Shown here: positions 8,553 to 20,736 of the stretch, piece by piece
How positions within the stretch are numbered: the first letter of the stretch is position 1
How the letters are laid out: each line of letters begins with the position of its first letter
NCBI GenBank assembly: GCA_001949185.1
Contig: BDGG01000001.1
Coordinates: 1,608,263 to 1,672,262 of the forward strand
Length of the DNA stretch: 64,000 nt
Reading direction: 5' to 3'
DNA from: Ramazzottius varieornatus
Lineage: Eukaryota; Tardigrada; Eutardigrada; Parachela; Ramazzottiidae
Notes under the pieces: model-generated
What the model was told of the DNA's origin: nothing
Database searches by the model: none
Seen by the model: only the letters and a program-made list of their open reading frames with translations
Position numbers and translations under genes: made by a program

Positions 8553-11522
8553 CTAAGCTGGGTTATGGTCAAGTAACGGAAGTTCTCGATTAGTTTCCGC
8601 ATCGTCTGCATTTACGTCCGTAGTCTCAGGTGCGGGCTGTGCAGGAGGTTGCTCCATCTGTTGTTCGGTTGGTGGTACCTCAGGTGGTTGTTCCGCCGAC
8701 AGTGCGGTTAAAGATGGCGCGGCCTCCACCTCTGGGATATGCACCGGTAGCGGTAGCGGTTGGCTGGCAGGAGGTTGAGGTGGAGCTTCGTCTACGGTCG
8801 AAGGAACTTGTTCGATGGTTTGCGGTGGCTCCAGCGGATCCAGCTCCTTTGGCTCATTTGGATGTGCTGCATCTAGAATCAGAAATCGGAACATTGTATC
8901 GTTGTTCAGTATGGCTTGGCCAGCCAGTAGGAAATACTCAGCGTCTCGGTCACTTCTGGATGGAGGCTTGTCCTCATCGACTGTGGACTGTACTGTGCGT
9001 CTTCATGCTCTAGCCTCATCTGCGTTTCGTCAACGGGGATCGGTGGCGAGCGAGCTTGGTCGGGGTTGTCGGGAGGTAGGTCGAAGCCGACATCACTGAT
9101 AGTCTGCGGAGGACTGAGCTTACCGAAGGCTGTCAAATCCGAAGCCATGGCCTCGCGGGTTGTGTTCGGTACTTCGTCTCCTGCAAGTAGGTGTTTGCCT
9201 GCCGTCTTCTGTTCTGTCGTGGGCGCTACTGATACCGCACTCTTGGGTACGGTTGACGGGACCTTTTTCGCTTTGGGGCGTTTACGTTTCTTGGAAGTGC
9301 TCTTCTCTGTCGACGCACCTGTCCAATACAGAGCAGTTTCAACAATTGAACACTGGGGAATCATTACAGCCAAATAGCCAGTGATTGTTCCTTTCTGCCG
9401 TGGACAAAGGCCACGCTAATGTTCTGCCAAGTTTCACTGGCATTTCAAACTCAGCGAGGATATTCATTTTTTATGGTATTTTAGCACATGTAGAGAGTAC
9501 CTTTTTTGCCAGCTCTTTTCGATTCTGTGGAACCACCCTTCGGTTTAGTTGCACCCTTAGCCGTACTCGAAGACTGGCCTCTGCTACTGTTACCATCCTT
9601 TTGGTCGGACCGACTTGCCGCCGGAGTGAGTTGGTATTGTGATGGATTTGTAGGCGCTTCCGCGTCAGCACCCGGGTTACCTTCTCCCGCTGCAAATACA
9701 TAATCGTTTTGCGTTCCACGACGTGCCTAGTTCACTGCACCGCACATAAAATGTAACAAACCTGTAGCATCGACGTTACTCCTTTGCGGGTTTACTGCTT
9801 GACTTTCAGCCGATGGATCCGTCTTCGCCTTAGATGCTAAAGTCAAAAGCAGCCGTTCAGTTGTATCGTGGGTCGGGAAGATAGCGGAAATACCAGCGCG
9901 TGATATCGATAGGAACACAGATCGAAGCATACCCGACGTTGCCGGTGCGCTCTTCGGTCGTTTCTCCTCCTTCGTTCTCAACCAGAACGGGGTACCTTCA
10001 ATTTTCTTCTGCGGTGGCGGATGCCACTCCTTCGCTTTGGCCTTTTCCTTATTCTTCTTCACAGTGACCACCCTTTCCTTTTGTTTCTTCGTGGTCCTGA
10101 TCATGAAGGGCGGTCGCGGTGTCGCTTTGGTTTCTTTGCCTTGATGTTGCTTGTCGGCCGTCTCGACTTTCTCCGTCGTCTGAGCTTCCTTCTCGTCCTT
10201 GTCGGTGGCCACACCCTTGCTCTTGGCTGTCTGCGTCTCGGCTTTGGCCTGGCGCCGCTTGTCTTGTGCTTGGCCAGCTTTTGGGTCGTGCTGAGAAGGG
10301 GGTGGTGCGTCTTGGTGGATGTGGTGTTGGACATTGTAGTCGCTTTTGGCCATCATTCGCTCGGTTTTCGTTCCTTTCAGGTGGTCTTCCGTGGCTTTGT
10401 GCACTCGTACTTCCCATCTTTGTACCGCGCCCACTTCCCTCTCCAGCGCTGCAACTTTTGCAGCCGACTGAAAAAATTATACGCTTGAATTTTTTTCTTC
10501 AACAAGTTATTGCAGCAGGGATGAATACAAGGACGACACTGAGAAGGACGTATGCTATGGGTGTATTGTACAGTAGAAGACAGCCCCTTTTCATACGCTG
10601 ATCTAGCGAAAACATGGGCCGCACAGAAAGCGTACCTCAGGATCATCTTCCTTTCCATTGTGAACGAAGCCGGTAAAGCCAAATTTTGCCATATTTTTCG
10701 CAATCTGCATAAAAACCACAGTTATGTTTTCTAGTCGAGTGAGACAAATGGCGTAGTTTGAATGTGCATAAAGTAATGCATACGGAGCCATACAGTTGGC
10801 TGCTTCTGCAGGTACAGCGCGTGCTTGACAGCTACAACGGAAAAGAAATTTCGTTACAGCCACACTTGCCACGGAAGTGATAACATTGTGCTCAGCTCAC
10901 CTCGAAGCTGCTCTTCCAGGCGAATGATAACATAATCCAACGGTCTACTCATCATTTCGTTCTTTGCAGCTTCCACCGCTTTGTCCTCCATCTTCAACCC
11001 AGCTCGTAACAACCTCTTCATCACATCAGGCAAATACGGTAAAAGATCTCGTTCAGCCTTGGGCTCTTTCATTCTCGACTTTAGCAGCCGATTCACGCGC
11101 ATCAGCTAACAAACCAAACCGTCGAAAATTAATTTGCCAGAAGGAGAAGGAAGTCAGCTGACCGTACCGTATCATGTGTGCTCTGATGTTGGCCATTCTC
11201 CGCTGCGAAGATTTTCTGGTAATCACGAGGATGGATAATACCATGCTGCAGCAGTATCTTCCTTCTTCTCGGCCGAGCATAATATCCAACTAAAGCAGGA
11301 TCGGTCAGTTCATCGTACGGATTGTAAGGAGCTGGGGCAGCGGATAAGTAGAACTCGGGCCGAGGAGTTTCGCGTCGTACGACATAAGGCTCTACATGAA
11401 GTTCGGCCCGTTCTGCTTTATAATCACCCTGTCAACACAAACAACAAGAAGTAATATTTGGCGGAAATGGGGATGGATCACGTGATTTAGAGAAATGATG
11501 TACTTACGTGGCTCGCCCACAT
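8553..11522 (-). CDS. Charged, low-complexity protein with ERICH3-like N-terminus
   Basis: In-phase exons: 11508-11522 (MWASH), 11168-11428, 10901-11105, 10794-10831, 10636-10704, 9762-10467, 9501-9689, one starting at 9319, and a final exon 8553-8872. Exon 2 has YNPYDELTDPALVGYYARP followed by RRKILLQHG, reminiscent of the N-terminal motif of the cilium-associated glutamate-rich protein ERICH3 (tentative). The rest is Lys/Glu/Gln rich and then Pro/Glu rich, probably disordered. The end of the 9319 exon is ambiguous: a good donor (GTAAGC) at about 9127 fits the last exon in phase, yet the intron stays open to a stop at 8906, so two isoforms are possible. The coding model is well supported by phase; the family name is not. 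Confidence 0.6.
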
Positions 11523-11912
11523 GATCTACTTGTGGCGCTGTCCAGATCAAAATACCACAGTCAGCTTACATTGGGATGGCACATCCGTCGAACGCCCTCC
11601 TTCGCGGAGGTTGCCACGGCGAAGGCGCTTTCTATCTGTCATCATTTTCGTTAGTTCAGCTGAACCGGGATAACTGAAGTTCGTAGTGACGAGAGCCGCT
11701 GGAATGGGGTACACGCAGGACGAGAAATTATGATACAATAAAAATTACGGTACAGGCTTTTTCGCGGAACGGGAGCACGTACGTACGCGACCGATTCACA
11801 GTAATAAATTTTTCGACACTTTTCTACGGTCGAATTTCTATTTCGCCGTCCTTTCCGCCTGTCCCATAATTTTTACTGGCCCGTAATATCTCGTCGTGCG
11901 TGTACCATAATT
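11523..11912. other. Intergenic, no supported gene
   Basis: Upstream region of the ERICH3-like gene. No protein-coding or repeat signal could be supported. Confidence 0.5.
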
Positions 11913-12197
11913 TGGGCTGTGGACAAGGTTCCTCAGAAGTCTGGGGTCACGGCGTAGAGACATGATCGATGGAATTTAGACAAGGGCNNNNNNNNNNNNN
12001 NNNNNNNNNNNNNNNNNNNNNNNNNNNNNNNNNNNNNAAGGGCAAGGGAGGGTTTCGGGTTTTTCTTGAAAATTCTCGGCCTCCACATGGCAAGCCACGA
12101 CCCTTACCCTTGGGCTACACTGCCCCCTGCCTAGATTTCCTCGACTATGCCTCTACGCCATGACCCCAGACTTCTGAGAAACCTTGCCCACAGCCCA
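11913..12197. mobile_element. Inverted-repeat element (MITE-like) interrupted by assembly gap
   Basis: A 51-bp arm at 11913-11963 (TGGGCTGTGGACAAGG...) is the reverse complement of 12147-12197 with only four mismatches. Between them is the run of N and a short purine-rich AAGGGCAAGGG tract. Matched long arms around a short interior are typical of a non-autonomous DNA transposon or foldback element. Its hairpin potential probably explains the assembly gap. Confidence 0.65.
11988..12037. other. Assembly gap (50 N)
   Basis: Exactly 50 unknown bases, likely a placeholder length. It sits inside the inverted-repeat element and beside a CAAGGGC/AAGGGC repeat. Confidence 0.98.
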
Positions 12198-13250
12198 TTT
12201 TTCGTCTTGCGTCTACAAAGAATAAGAGCACGTCACCCGTCGCAGTACCCGTACGAGCGTGATATCCGATCTTCGAACAGTTTTAGAATTTAAAATACGT
12301 ACACTCTATAACCACCTTTAGAGTTCGAACATATTTACCACCAGTCTACGTGAAAGAAGCCTTCGAGCCTTTGATCCACAACTGCGTTCAGGAGGATTCG
12401 CTGACTTCCGGGTCCGTTCTCGATTTATAGTTCGTGCAGGGCTAGCCACAAGTCGATACGAGTACAGGACCTTCCAGATTTATTTCTGAATTACTCAAGA
12501 TAGCAAGCTCACATCTTACATTCCTTCAGATGAACCGTACGTGATTTTGTAGAGCAAAATCACTTTTGAACATGCCATGACCAAATAGTTCTCGACCCTG
12601 GCCAGGAGAAATGAGCAAAGTGTGCGGGTTTGTTAATCGAGCAGATATACGAACATCCGCAGTCAAGATTAAAAGGGATGCCGGCATGGTAATGGTTGGG
12701 CTGGTGTGAGCCATTATCCACAGGGGCTATCCTCGGAAACATGCGACTGTGGGACTTCCCGCAACTGATGCTGCGTGGGTGCACCAGATTTCATGGAGGG
12801 CACCCCTTTAACATTCAGCCGGCTAGCCAGGCTGTGCCTTCAAAAACGTTTCGACGGCACCCCGCAAGGGGTTCATCTAACCAAAGAAAGAACTTCAAAC
12901 CCAAGCCGGTGCCTGCCCTAGTGAAATGCCGCTGAATGGGCACCGTCCAAGATACTGTAGATTACGATAGAATCATGGGGAACGCACTTCCGCCTGTCTT
13001 CCGTCTTTGCTCGATCTACGCACATCGATTTCTACTAGGATCGCTCAGCGCTTTTGGAAGGAGCTCAGAATAAAACATAAAACGTATCCCATCCGCTCCT
13101 CGCCATCGCCGCAGCCACAAGACCAGCCTACTTTCCATTATAGCTAGCTGTTCAAAGTGTAGCATGCGGCAACGTTCAGTAAAAAAGAAAGACAAACTGG
13201 AATGCAGATGGAGAAAGTCGCTCTCACCGAACAAGTCTTTCGAAAAGTCC
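12198..13250. other. Intergenic; contains a dispersed-repeat fragment
   Basis: No gene is supported. Around 12842-12885 is a segment (GTTTCGACGGCACCCCGC, then AAGGGGTT and later CAAAGAAAG) that resembles, on the opposite strand, intronic sequence near 30240-30290 of the CCDC146-like gene. This implies a shared old repeat. Confidence 0.45.
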
Positions 13251-16200
13251 TCAGGGTTCGCAGCGAAGTTGTGCATACGCTGACATGTGATCCAGGCTCT
13301 GGAAACGAATACCCCGTCACCTCTCAACCTTTCGTAATTGTCCCATGGTTGTCAGTCTACTTACCCAGGCAGTTATCGGGCATATTTCTTTCTCCAATTT
13401 AGCGACCAGCGCCTTCTGTAAAACAATCAGGATTTTCACAACAACAAAGTCGAGTGACAGGTGGTTCACTTACTTCCGGGTCCGTCCTCGGTTTCCAGTT
13501 CGTGTAGGGCAAGTTGACCAGCCACGTTCGTAGCTGTTTGTACACATCGACGTGGAAGTCTTCCTTGCCCATACGATATCCCTCTATCACCTTGTTCAGC
13601 ATGTCCACTAGCTTGTAGATTTCCTCCCGCTTCGAAGCTCGCTTCAGGAGGAGCAACACACTGTTCAGCGCCTTCTCGATATCGTTCTCTTTGACTGCTT
13701 TCTCATACAGGGCCATGAACCCTAAACACAAAACCCGAAATCGATTAAAATCTAAACGTCAGTGAATGAAATTATCCACCTCGTTTTACCAAGTGGCGCA
13801 TGCGTTTGTTGATGATAAACGAGAGCGTGCGCCACTTCAAAAAGCGATCTTGTCCCGTTTGTTCGTTTTTCGCAAGTGGTGCACGCTAGAGACCGTGCGC
13901 CACTTGAGACAACGATCTGCGTGAATCCCACTGAATCCATTTGCTGATGTCCCCATTATATCTCAAAAACAACATTCATTCATCCTGTACCGAGAAAGCT
14001 CGTCTTACCGGGGTATCCAAGTCGTCGACAAATCTGGTCCGGCAGCAGCGTCAAGACCGGCATGTCTGCATTGGTGAAACCGACCGAGCCACGTTCCCTC
14101 CTGATGTACTCAACATACCTATCGAAAAAGAAAATACGAAAGTTTGACTAACGGAGTAACTATCTCAGTCACTTATCGATGAAGGTAAAGGTTTGGTTGG
14201 AAGACTGACCGGTCGCCAATCTGCGTCAGAAAGGTCTCGTCAGTCAAGTGCGCAGCTTTGAGGGCTTCCGCATAGTCTCCCTTCTGAGCGAAGGACGCCG
14301 CATCCCGTTTGTATACCTCACGGAGCGCCACAGTCATTCCATCACTTTCCAGTGCGGCTATCACCTCGTTGCGTTGCTGAACGGAAGAAAAGTCGTTTGC
14401 GTTCATCACTTCCACCAATTTCCCCCTACAGAAAAAAATAATAAAAACACACTGATGAAATCCCACACAAAGCAGCCTTACTGAGCTTCTTCGGAGCAGA
14501 ACTGGAAATAACGGATGAACGGCAGCCAATGACCATAACCGATGGCAGTCGAGGCGTATTCGACAATCTGCAGATCTCTCCACTCTGCGGACATTTCTCC
14601 TTCAACCTTCCCAATCTTGATGAGACTCTTCGTACGATGGATGAGATCCCATATGTGCGTGCTGAACCACGTGTTCTTGTGATACTTCCTACGGGGAACA
14701 ACAAATTCAGACATCACAGAAAAAGATGAGATAAAACATCCAGGAGTTGACGAATAAACTTACCTCATAGTTTCAAAGAGATCGTCCCATTCGACCCGCA
14801 AAATGCTTTCGAAAAGCATGGTCAATTCCGGCGAGAAGGCGTCGGTTTGGCAAGCTCCAATCGCTTCCTGAAACCAAAATCATCGCTTAGAGTTCGAAGC
14901 AAACTACCATCACCGTTTTTCGAATGTAATAACATGTTTCGGGAGCTTGCCGAAATTTGCTTGAGGTCGCTGGCGAGACCCGTTGGTGAGACAGGTCCAC
15001 TTGCATACATCAGACGACTAATGAAGAAGGACAACCAAGAAGAGAATTCGGGCCTACAAAAGAAGCAACATGGCCACTTTCAAATGCGATTACGAGCAGT
15101 GAAGAACACCTTTGCTTAACTCACCCGCAAAGACTCCATGCGCGGAAGTCGCCAAGAAGCAACCGTAGGATCTCCGAGACAGTACGGTTGTTCTGGATTT
15201 CCTCCTCCGACAACGATTCTTCGATACCTTCGCGCCAAGTTATTATCTCGTCGAAGGCACTAGGATCGCTCTAAAAATCAAGAATCGCGTAATATTGCTC
15301 ATGCATGGCAGAGACACAACAAGAGCACTTACGAAAACCGGCGCTCCTTCGAGGAGGATCTTCAGGCGAGTTACAGCAAAGGACTGTTGCGTGCGATTGC
15401 TTAGGTAGGGAAGAACTTCGCTGGCTTCGTTCAATTGGCCTGAAAGTCCAGACAAACGATTTAGAATTGCTCTTAGACTCATTGGGGAAAAAAGTATAGT
15501 TACCCAGAAGGACAAAGCGTTTGATCACAATCCAGGTATCGACTTCACTTCCGGTGATGCTTTCCGTTTCCGGCATGGTTCGCAGCGGTGCGTTACTTAG
15601 AGAATTCCGAAACTGAACCAGACGGATAGCATATTGCTCCGAGTACGGCTTGTCGAAATCTGTCGCGAAAACTATGGTACTAAAATTACCTCCAGAAATA
15701 TTAACAGAAAGAGAATTTACCTTCGGTAAATTCAAGGAACACAATCTGGCAAAGTCGCCAAAGATGCACAAGGTTGGTAAACGTGTGAAACTCTTCCTCC
15801 ATTTTCTGCATCGTATTCGGCGGAAGATGTCCATGGTCCAGTGCGTCGTACAAGGCTCGCTGGATCTCTTCAAGCGTACTCAGATACTTCTGGGAATGCT
15901 TCAGAATGCTAAGCGGGACAATCATCGATAAATTACAACCATGATCAATCAACAATCGAGCGAAGGTTCGATGTTACAACATAGCACTGGTGGAGCTGGC
16001 TTACTTATTCTGCAAAGCTTGTTCGGAGAAGGGGGCCTTCAGAGCGTCATCTATTTGAACGTCCCGAAACAGATCTACATCAAGAAAAGCATCTAGTGTA
16101 AGCAGGTAGTCGTTATCGGGGCCCGGAGGCAGCTTACCGTGAGATTTCCTCGCCAGCTGCATCCAACTTTCGCCAAGCTCTGCGATGTCTGCCAGCTCTA

Positions 16201-16399
16201 GTGCATCTTCCGCTGCGACCGTCTGTCGAACTTTGTGCGCAAGCTGCGGCTTCATCCGTGCGTCCATGACAGAGGCTATCGCAATTTGGATGACAGCAAA
16301 GGACTTCGAAGTTGGTGGAATTACTAGAATATATGGAGAAAACCACAAAGTGACATTGCGGAGTAGATGCCTGCCGAAGTCTGCAGCGCATGACGTCAT
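13251..16399 (-). CDS. NUP85: Nucleoporin Nup85 (Y-complex scaffold)
   Basis: Nup85 is an alpha-solenoid subunit of the Nup107-160 (Y) complex of the nuclear pore. Exons: the first ends at 16138, then 16005-16074, 15721-15908, 15504-15659, 15333-15439, 15125-15270, one starting at 15053, 14764-14867, 14482-14688, 14210-14425, 14009-14118, 13474-13721, 13365-13415 and 13251-13298. Order and spacing match Nup85: LVHLWRLCQIVFLEF, FDEIITWREGIEESL, SWLSFFISRLMYASG, REWRDLQIVEYAST-like (EWRDLQIVEYASTA), HWLPFIRYFQFCSEE and GFMALYEKAVKEND. The donor of the 15053 exon could not be fixed in phase. The start is uncertain: Met at 16399 or 16267, or a further 5' exon near 16525. The protein ends SLDHMSAYAQLRCEP. 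The intron 13722-14008 carries two foldback hairpins. Confidence 0.8.
13775..13920. repeat. GTGGCGCAC foldback hairpins, copies 2 and 3 (tandem)
   Basis: One hairpin core runs from AAGTGGCGCATGCG (13790) to GCGTGCGCCACTT (about 13837). A second, tighter core at 13873-13906 is CAAGTGGTGCACG...CGTGCGCCACTTG. Both lie in one NUP85 intron. Confidence 0.8.
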
Positions 16400-16799
16400 T
16401 GCCGTCCTACGTCATCCAGGAATGGCCACTGTACACAGTGAGCGTCTGGTCCAGCGGCCACCGCGCCAAGCTTCTTCCTGTTCAACAAGGACCCCTCGAA
16501 CTTCATTCGCATAATCGCATTCCATTATTTGCGATCGACAAAAGACCTCAGTACCCTATCAGTCAAGAGCCGGGTCGTAACCACACGTTGTGTTCTCGGT
16601 CAAATTCTACCAGCTCGTACCATCAGGACCAGAATCGAGTTGCCGGAGTTGCTCTGCTCACAGTTCCATACCATTCCCAATCCTCAACAGACCAGCATGA
16701 GACAAAAAAAATCATTCGGTTCAACCTGTGATTTTACATCGTAACCCAAAGGTTGAAAATGAGTACGACGTGAAAAGAACAGCCTTTAAAACAGGAAAT
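16400..16799. other. Intergenic between NUP85 and RPS27A
   Basis: On the minus strand an ATG at about 16525 opens a short frame (MECDYANEVRGVLVEQEEAW) that might be an additional 5' exon of NUP85, but no splice model could be verified. A TGACGTCA palindrome lies at 16391-16398, over the candidate NUP85 start codon. Confidence 0.35.
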
Positions 16800-17632
<833 letters not shown>

Positions 17633-18116
17633 GATGAAGCGGTCCTCTTAGACAAACAAGATACAACAGACCCTTGAGAGTTGTTCTAGGCTCAAACAGC
17701 CATCATCAAGTAGCTCTTTTGGGTTCCCAGAAGATTTCACATCGGAAAATGAAATTCCAGCTGGCACAATTCATGAAAAGCCGATTGAAACTTCTGATTC
17801 CACTCTGTGCGACATGCCGATTCCACCTTACTATCCATCGATTTGGCCCAAGCAAACAGAAACGAATGTAGTTTGTCAACATGGACAAGTTGCGCACAGC
17901 CGAACCGGAAATACGACATGAGCACTATTTCTACCATGCACAAGTTACTACGTAGGGTGGAATTACACTGGGGTAGAACGGGAAGTAAGTTTTCCAACCA
18001 GCAGATGGCGCGTCATAAAATCTATTGATAAAATTTATCTAGAAACAAAGCCAAGAGGAACATCTGAAAACTTGAAAAACACATTCCGAAGCACTAAAAA
18101 CACATGCACGAAAAAG
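17633..18116. other. Spacer between RPS27A and COQ3-like gene
   Basis: Contains the RPS27A 5' flank, with a pyrimidine-rich tract just upstream of the start codon on the minus strand, and the 3' flank of the COQ3-like gene. No other gene is supported. Confidence 0.5.
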
Positions 18117-19144
18117 CTAATAAAATTCTGGAGATTTGGCAACCACCAGGAACCCCGTACCATGATAAACCGTTTGATGCCACTTGATCGTTTGCCTTCG
18201 CAAGCCGAACGGTACGATCCCCGAAAACATGGTCGGGATTAGTTGTGTCTCTCTGAACACTGCCATTACTTCCTTCTCCTTGACAAAATTCCTGAATCGT
18301 TTCGCTTTCCTTCCCGACACACATCCCAGAACCTGCTCCAGTCCGACGATATTCCAGATCAAACCAGCCGGCGTCCTGTTAGCACTGGTCACGATCAACG
18401 CCCCACCTTGCCTCACCAACTTCGCGCAAACCGGAAGTTGGTCTTTCCAGTTCTTTAGCTGATCTAAGGGCTCCGTCACGACCACTACATCGTACGAGTC
18501 TACTCGCTGCTCCAGTAAGACTCTGGCGGACATGTTCAGATACGTCGGTCGACCACTTATCCCTTTTCTTTTCTGCCAGTGAGCACGAGCTGCCAGGATG
18601 ACCGAAGCGTCCGTGTCGATTCCCGTCACTTCCGCCCCAGCTTCCATCAGTAATTCAGTCAGGAACCCAGCTCCACATTGCACCTCCAAAATACGAGCAC
18701 CGAGAAGTGGTGTATGGGAAGGAAAGGCGTCGCTGATGTCTCGTCCAAGAACGACTTTGGAGTAGGTTTCAACCACAACCGGCTGGAGGATCTGCTTGGC
18801 GAACTTGCGTTGCATGACGGCGCTGGTGGCTGACGAGGCCCACCAGAAGTGGACGGAGTCTTTCAACGCTGACTTGGGATCTCCGCGAGCAGTTGGTGAG
18901 TAGGCTTTATTGGTCTCTGAGGGAAGTAGTGCATCCGGAAACGAGGAGAAGTATAAGAGTGATTCCGCCAGTATCCGCAAAGGGATCAGACATATTCTCC
19001 ACCAGCATTCAAAGACTTCCACCTGTAACAATTAACAAAACGCGATGACACAACTACCAGTTTTGCCTGTTTTCAAGTGTTATTGAATTTTACCATCCAG
19101 TGCCAAGGTAGTTTCACGAATTTTCGCAGCTTGGTGCGATGCAT
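18117..19144 (-). CDS. COQ3: COQ3-like ubiquinone-pathway O-methyltransferase
   Basis: Two exons (19094-19144 and 18117-19022) give about 318 residues. The short first exon MHRTKLRKFVKLPWHWM is basic and amphipathic, consistent with a mitochondrial presequence. The body is a class I SAM-dependent methyltransferase: motif I LLGARILEVQCGAGFLTELL, then GAEVTGIDTDASVI, YDVVVVTEPLDQL, and the post-motif LVRQGGALIVTSANRT. The SANRT...LEQVL region resembles COQ3, which performs both O-methylations in ubiquinone synthesis at the inner membrane. Motif I has Gln where COQ3 usually has Gly (VQCGAG for VGCGGG), so the protein is divergent. Another mitochondrial methyltransferase is the alternative. Confidence 0.72.
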
Positions 19145-19596
19145 CGTGTGCTCCTTTTGGAAAGATGAACGTGGTAAGAACCGAGCGGACTAGCATCCGC
19201 AAATTGTGGGCTTAATACGGCAAGATCCAGCGCGAAGAACGTGGCTATGACATGTCAGTCAGTTCCGGAAGTAAGAAATGAGAAAAAGCTTACAAAATAA
19301 AGTCAAGCTATGGTGACGTTTACAATTTCAGTTACGGCCCCAAAGCCCGAAGTGCAAGAATCCAGACTGGTCAAATCTACTTCCGCCGAAGCATTTATTT
19401 CAAACGATGGACAACATGGATCTGCAGTAGGCAAAGTTCAGATAGAAAGACGATGTATATCTTTCACCTTCATTTGTAATGAACAGCGACCTTTGTTCCA
19501 ATGCGAAGCCGAGACGCGAGAACTGAAGCTCACCAAAGTCCGGTTTGGGTGTGGTCTTCCATGCACGTTTGAACCATATATAGCTCAAGTTGTCCA
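19145..19596. other. Intergenic, no supported gene
   Basis: Upstream of the COQ3-like gene. A 122-codon open frame at 19310-19678 runs into the foldback repeat and shows no family features, so it is not called. Confidence 0.5.
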
Positions 19597-19761
19597 ACTA
19601 CTGTATTCCCCCGATATCTTCGCGAAGCCTGATACTCATGGCGCCACCTACGGAACGTACATGACGTACGGCGGATAGGCGCGTATGTATGAATCTCGTA
19701 CGTCCCGTAGGTGGCGCCACGAGTAACGGGGTTCGCGAAGATATCGGGGTAATACAGTAGT
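19597..19761. repeat. 165-bp foldback (long inverted repeat)
   Basis: The left arm ACTACTGTATTCCCCCGATA... continues through TCTTCGCGAA, GGCGCCACCTACGG and ACGTAC. The right arm is the same series reversed, ending ACTACTGTATTACCCC on the other strand. Arms are about 65 bp with few mismatches around a short loop (about 19665-19690). It resembles a foldback MITE but shares no arm sequence with the GTGGCGCAC family except the unrelated GGCGCC core. Confidence 0.75.
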
Positions 19762-20736
19762 GCTCATCGTATAGCAATAATAGCATCTAAGTTATGCCAT
19801 TATCATTATCATACTATCAGTGATTGTCCCGCAAAGTAAAGTAGTAATAAGGTAACTGTAATTCTGTCGTGCTTGCGAACGAGAAGCTGCCTGAAGAAAC
19901 TCTTATATGACCATTGAGGGAAGACCAGCAAATGGCGCAGAGACGACTTTCGCCAGCTGCTTGTCCTGGTTGTCCATGTCTTGGAATTGATCCAACGGTT
20001 TCATCTCCTCAGCCTGCGGGTCAAGGCTTGCTTTCTTCAGCTTCTTCAGTGGTCTTTCTGGCGTCGAATCCATCCCTTCTTCTCAAACCTTCAACCTGCA
20101 AGCAAGGACAAAAGCTGAAAAGACTTGGGGCTAGGGCCTCAACCGGAACTTGCGAGCGTAAAGTTCGAAACGCAATGTAAAAAGCAAACCCAATCAGCAA
20201 TCAGTCTACCAACTCCAAGAGACCATCAGGCGGAGCCGTTTCCGCTGTCGTCCAGGAGCGAAAGGGCGGAATCAGTCGGATTAACTGCGGGACGGATCCG
20301 ACTGGCAGCTGAGCGCAACGATTAAGACGAAACCCCTTAAACTCCCCGAATACTGCAATGTGTTCGCTTGATTGTAGATCAAATTACGTATCTTTATCGC
20401 TAATCAACAGTGATGTTCTGCTGAAGCGCGCGTCTGCCGGAGCATGGCAAGCCAAAACGCGCGAAATTAAAATAGTAGGCCATAAACTTTCCGGAGCCAG
20501 GTCTCGTACATAAGAAACCTTGGCATCGAATCCCAGTAAAAGTGCTTTTTCAAATATTGAGCTAACAGGTGTAGTCAATCAACCGAAGTGTGGTTTTGTT
20601 TCTTTTTCATATCCAAGCTGCGGTGGAGGTTGATTGAATGATTCTTGGTCAGATTTACAATCTTGTACGTCACTTAATGGTTACGTCATGACTAAAATCT
20701 GTCCCGCATTATACGCTGGATTTCCATGTCCCACGT
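19762..20736. other. Gene-poor stretch, nothing recognised
   Basis: Short frames on both strands only. No splice-supported gene or clear repeat is seen. Confidence 0.5.

Noticed and set aside
8600-10600. Long plus-strand open frames opposite the ERICH3-like gene
   Set aside because: They are mirror images of the low-complexity Lys/Glu/Pro-rich exons and have no splice or family support.
19310-19678. 122-codon plus-strand gene
   Set aside because: The last third is the arm of the foldback repeat and the first part has no family feature.
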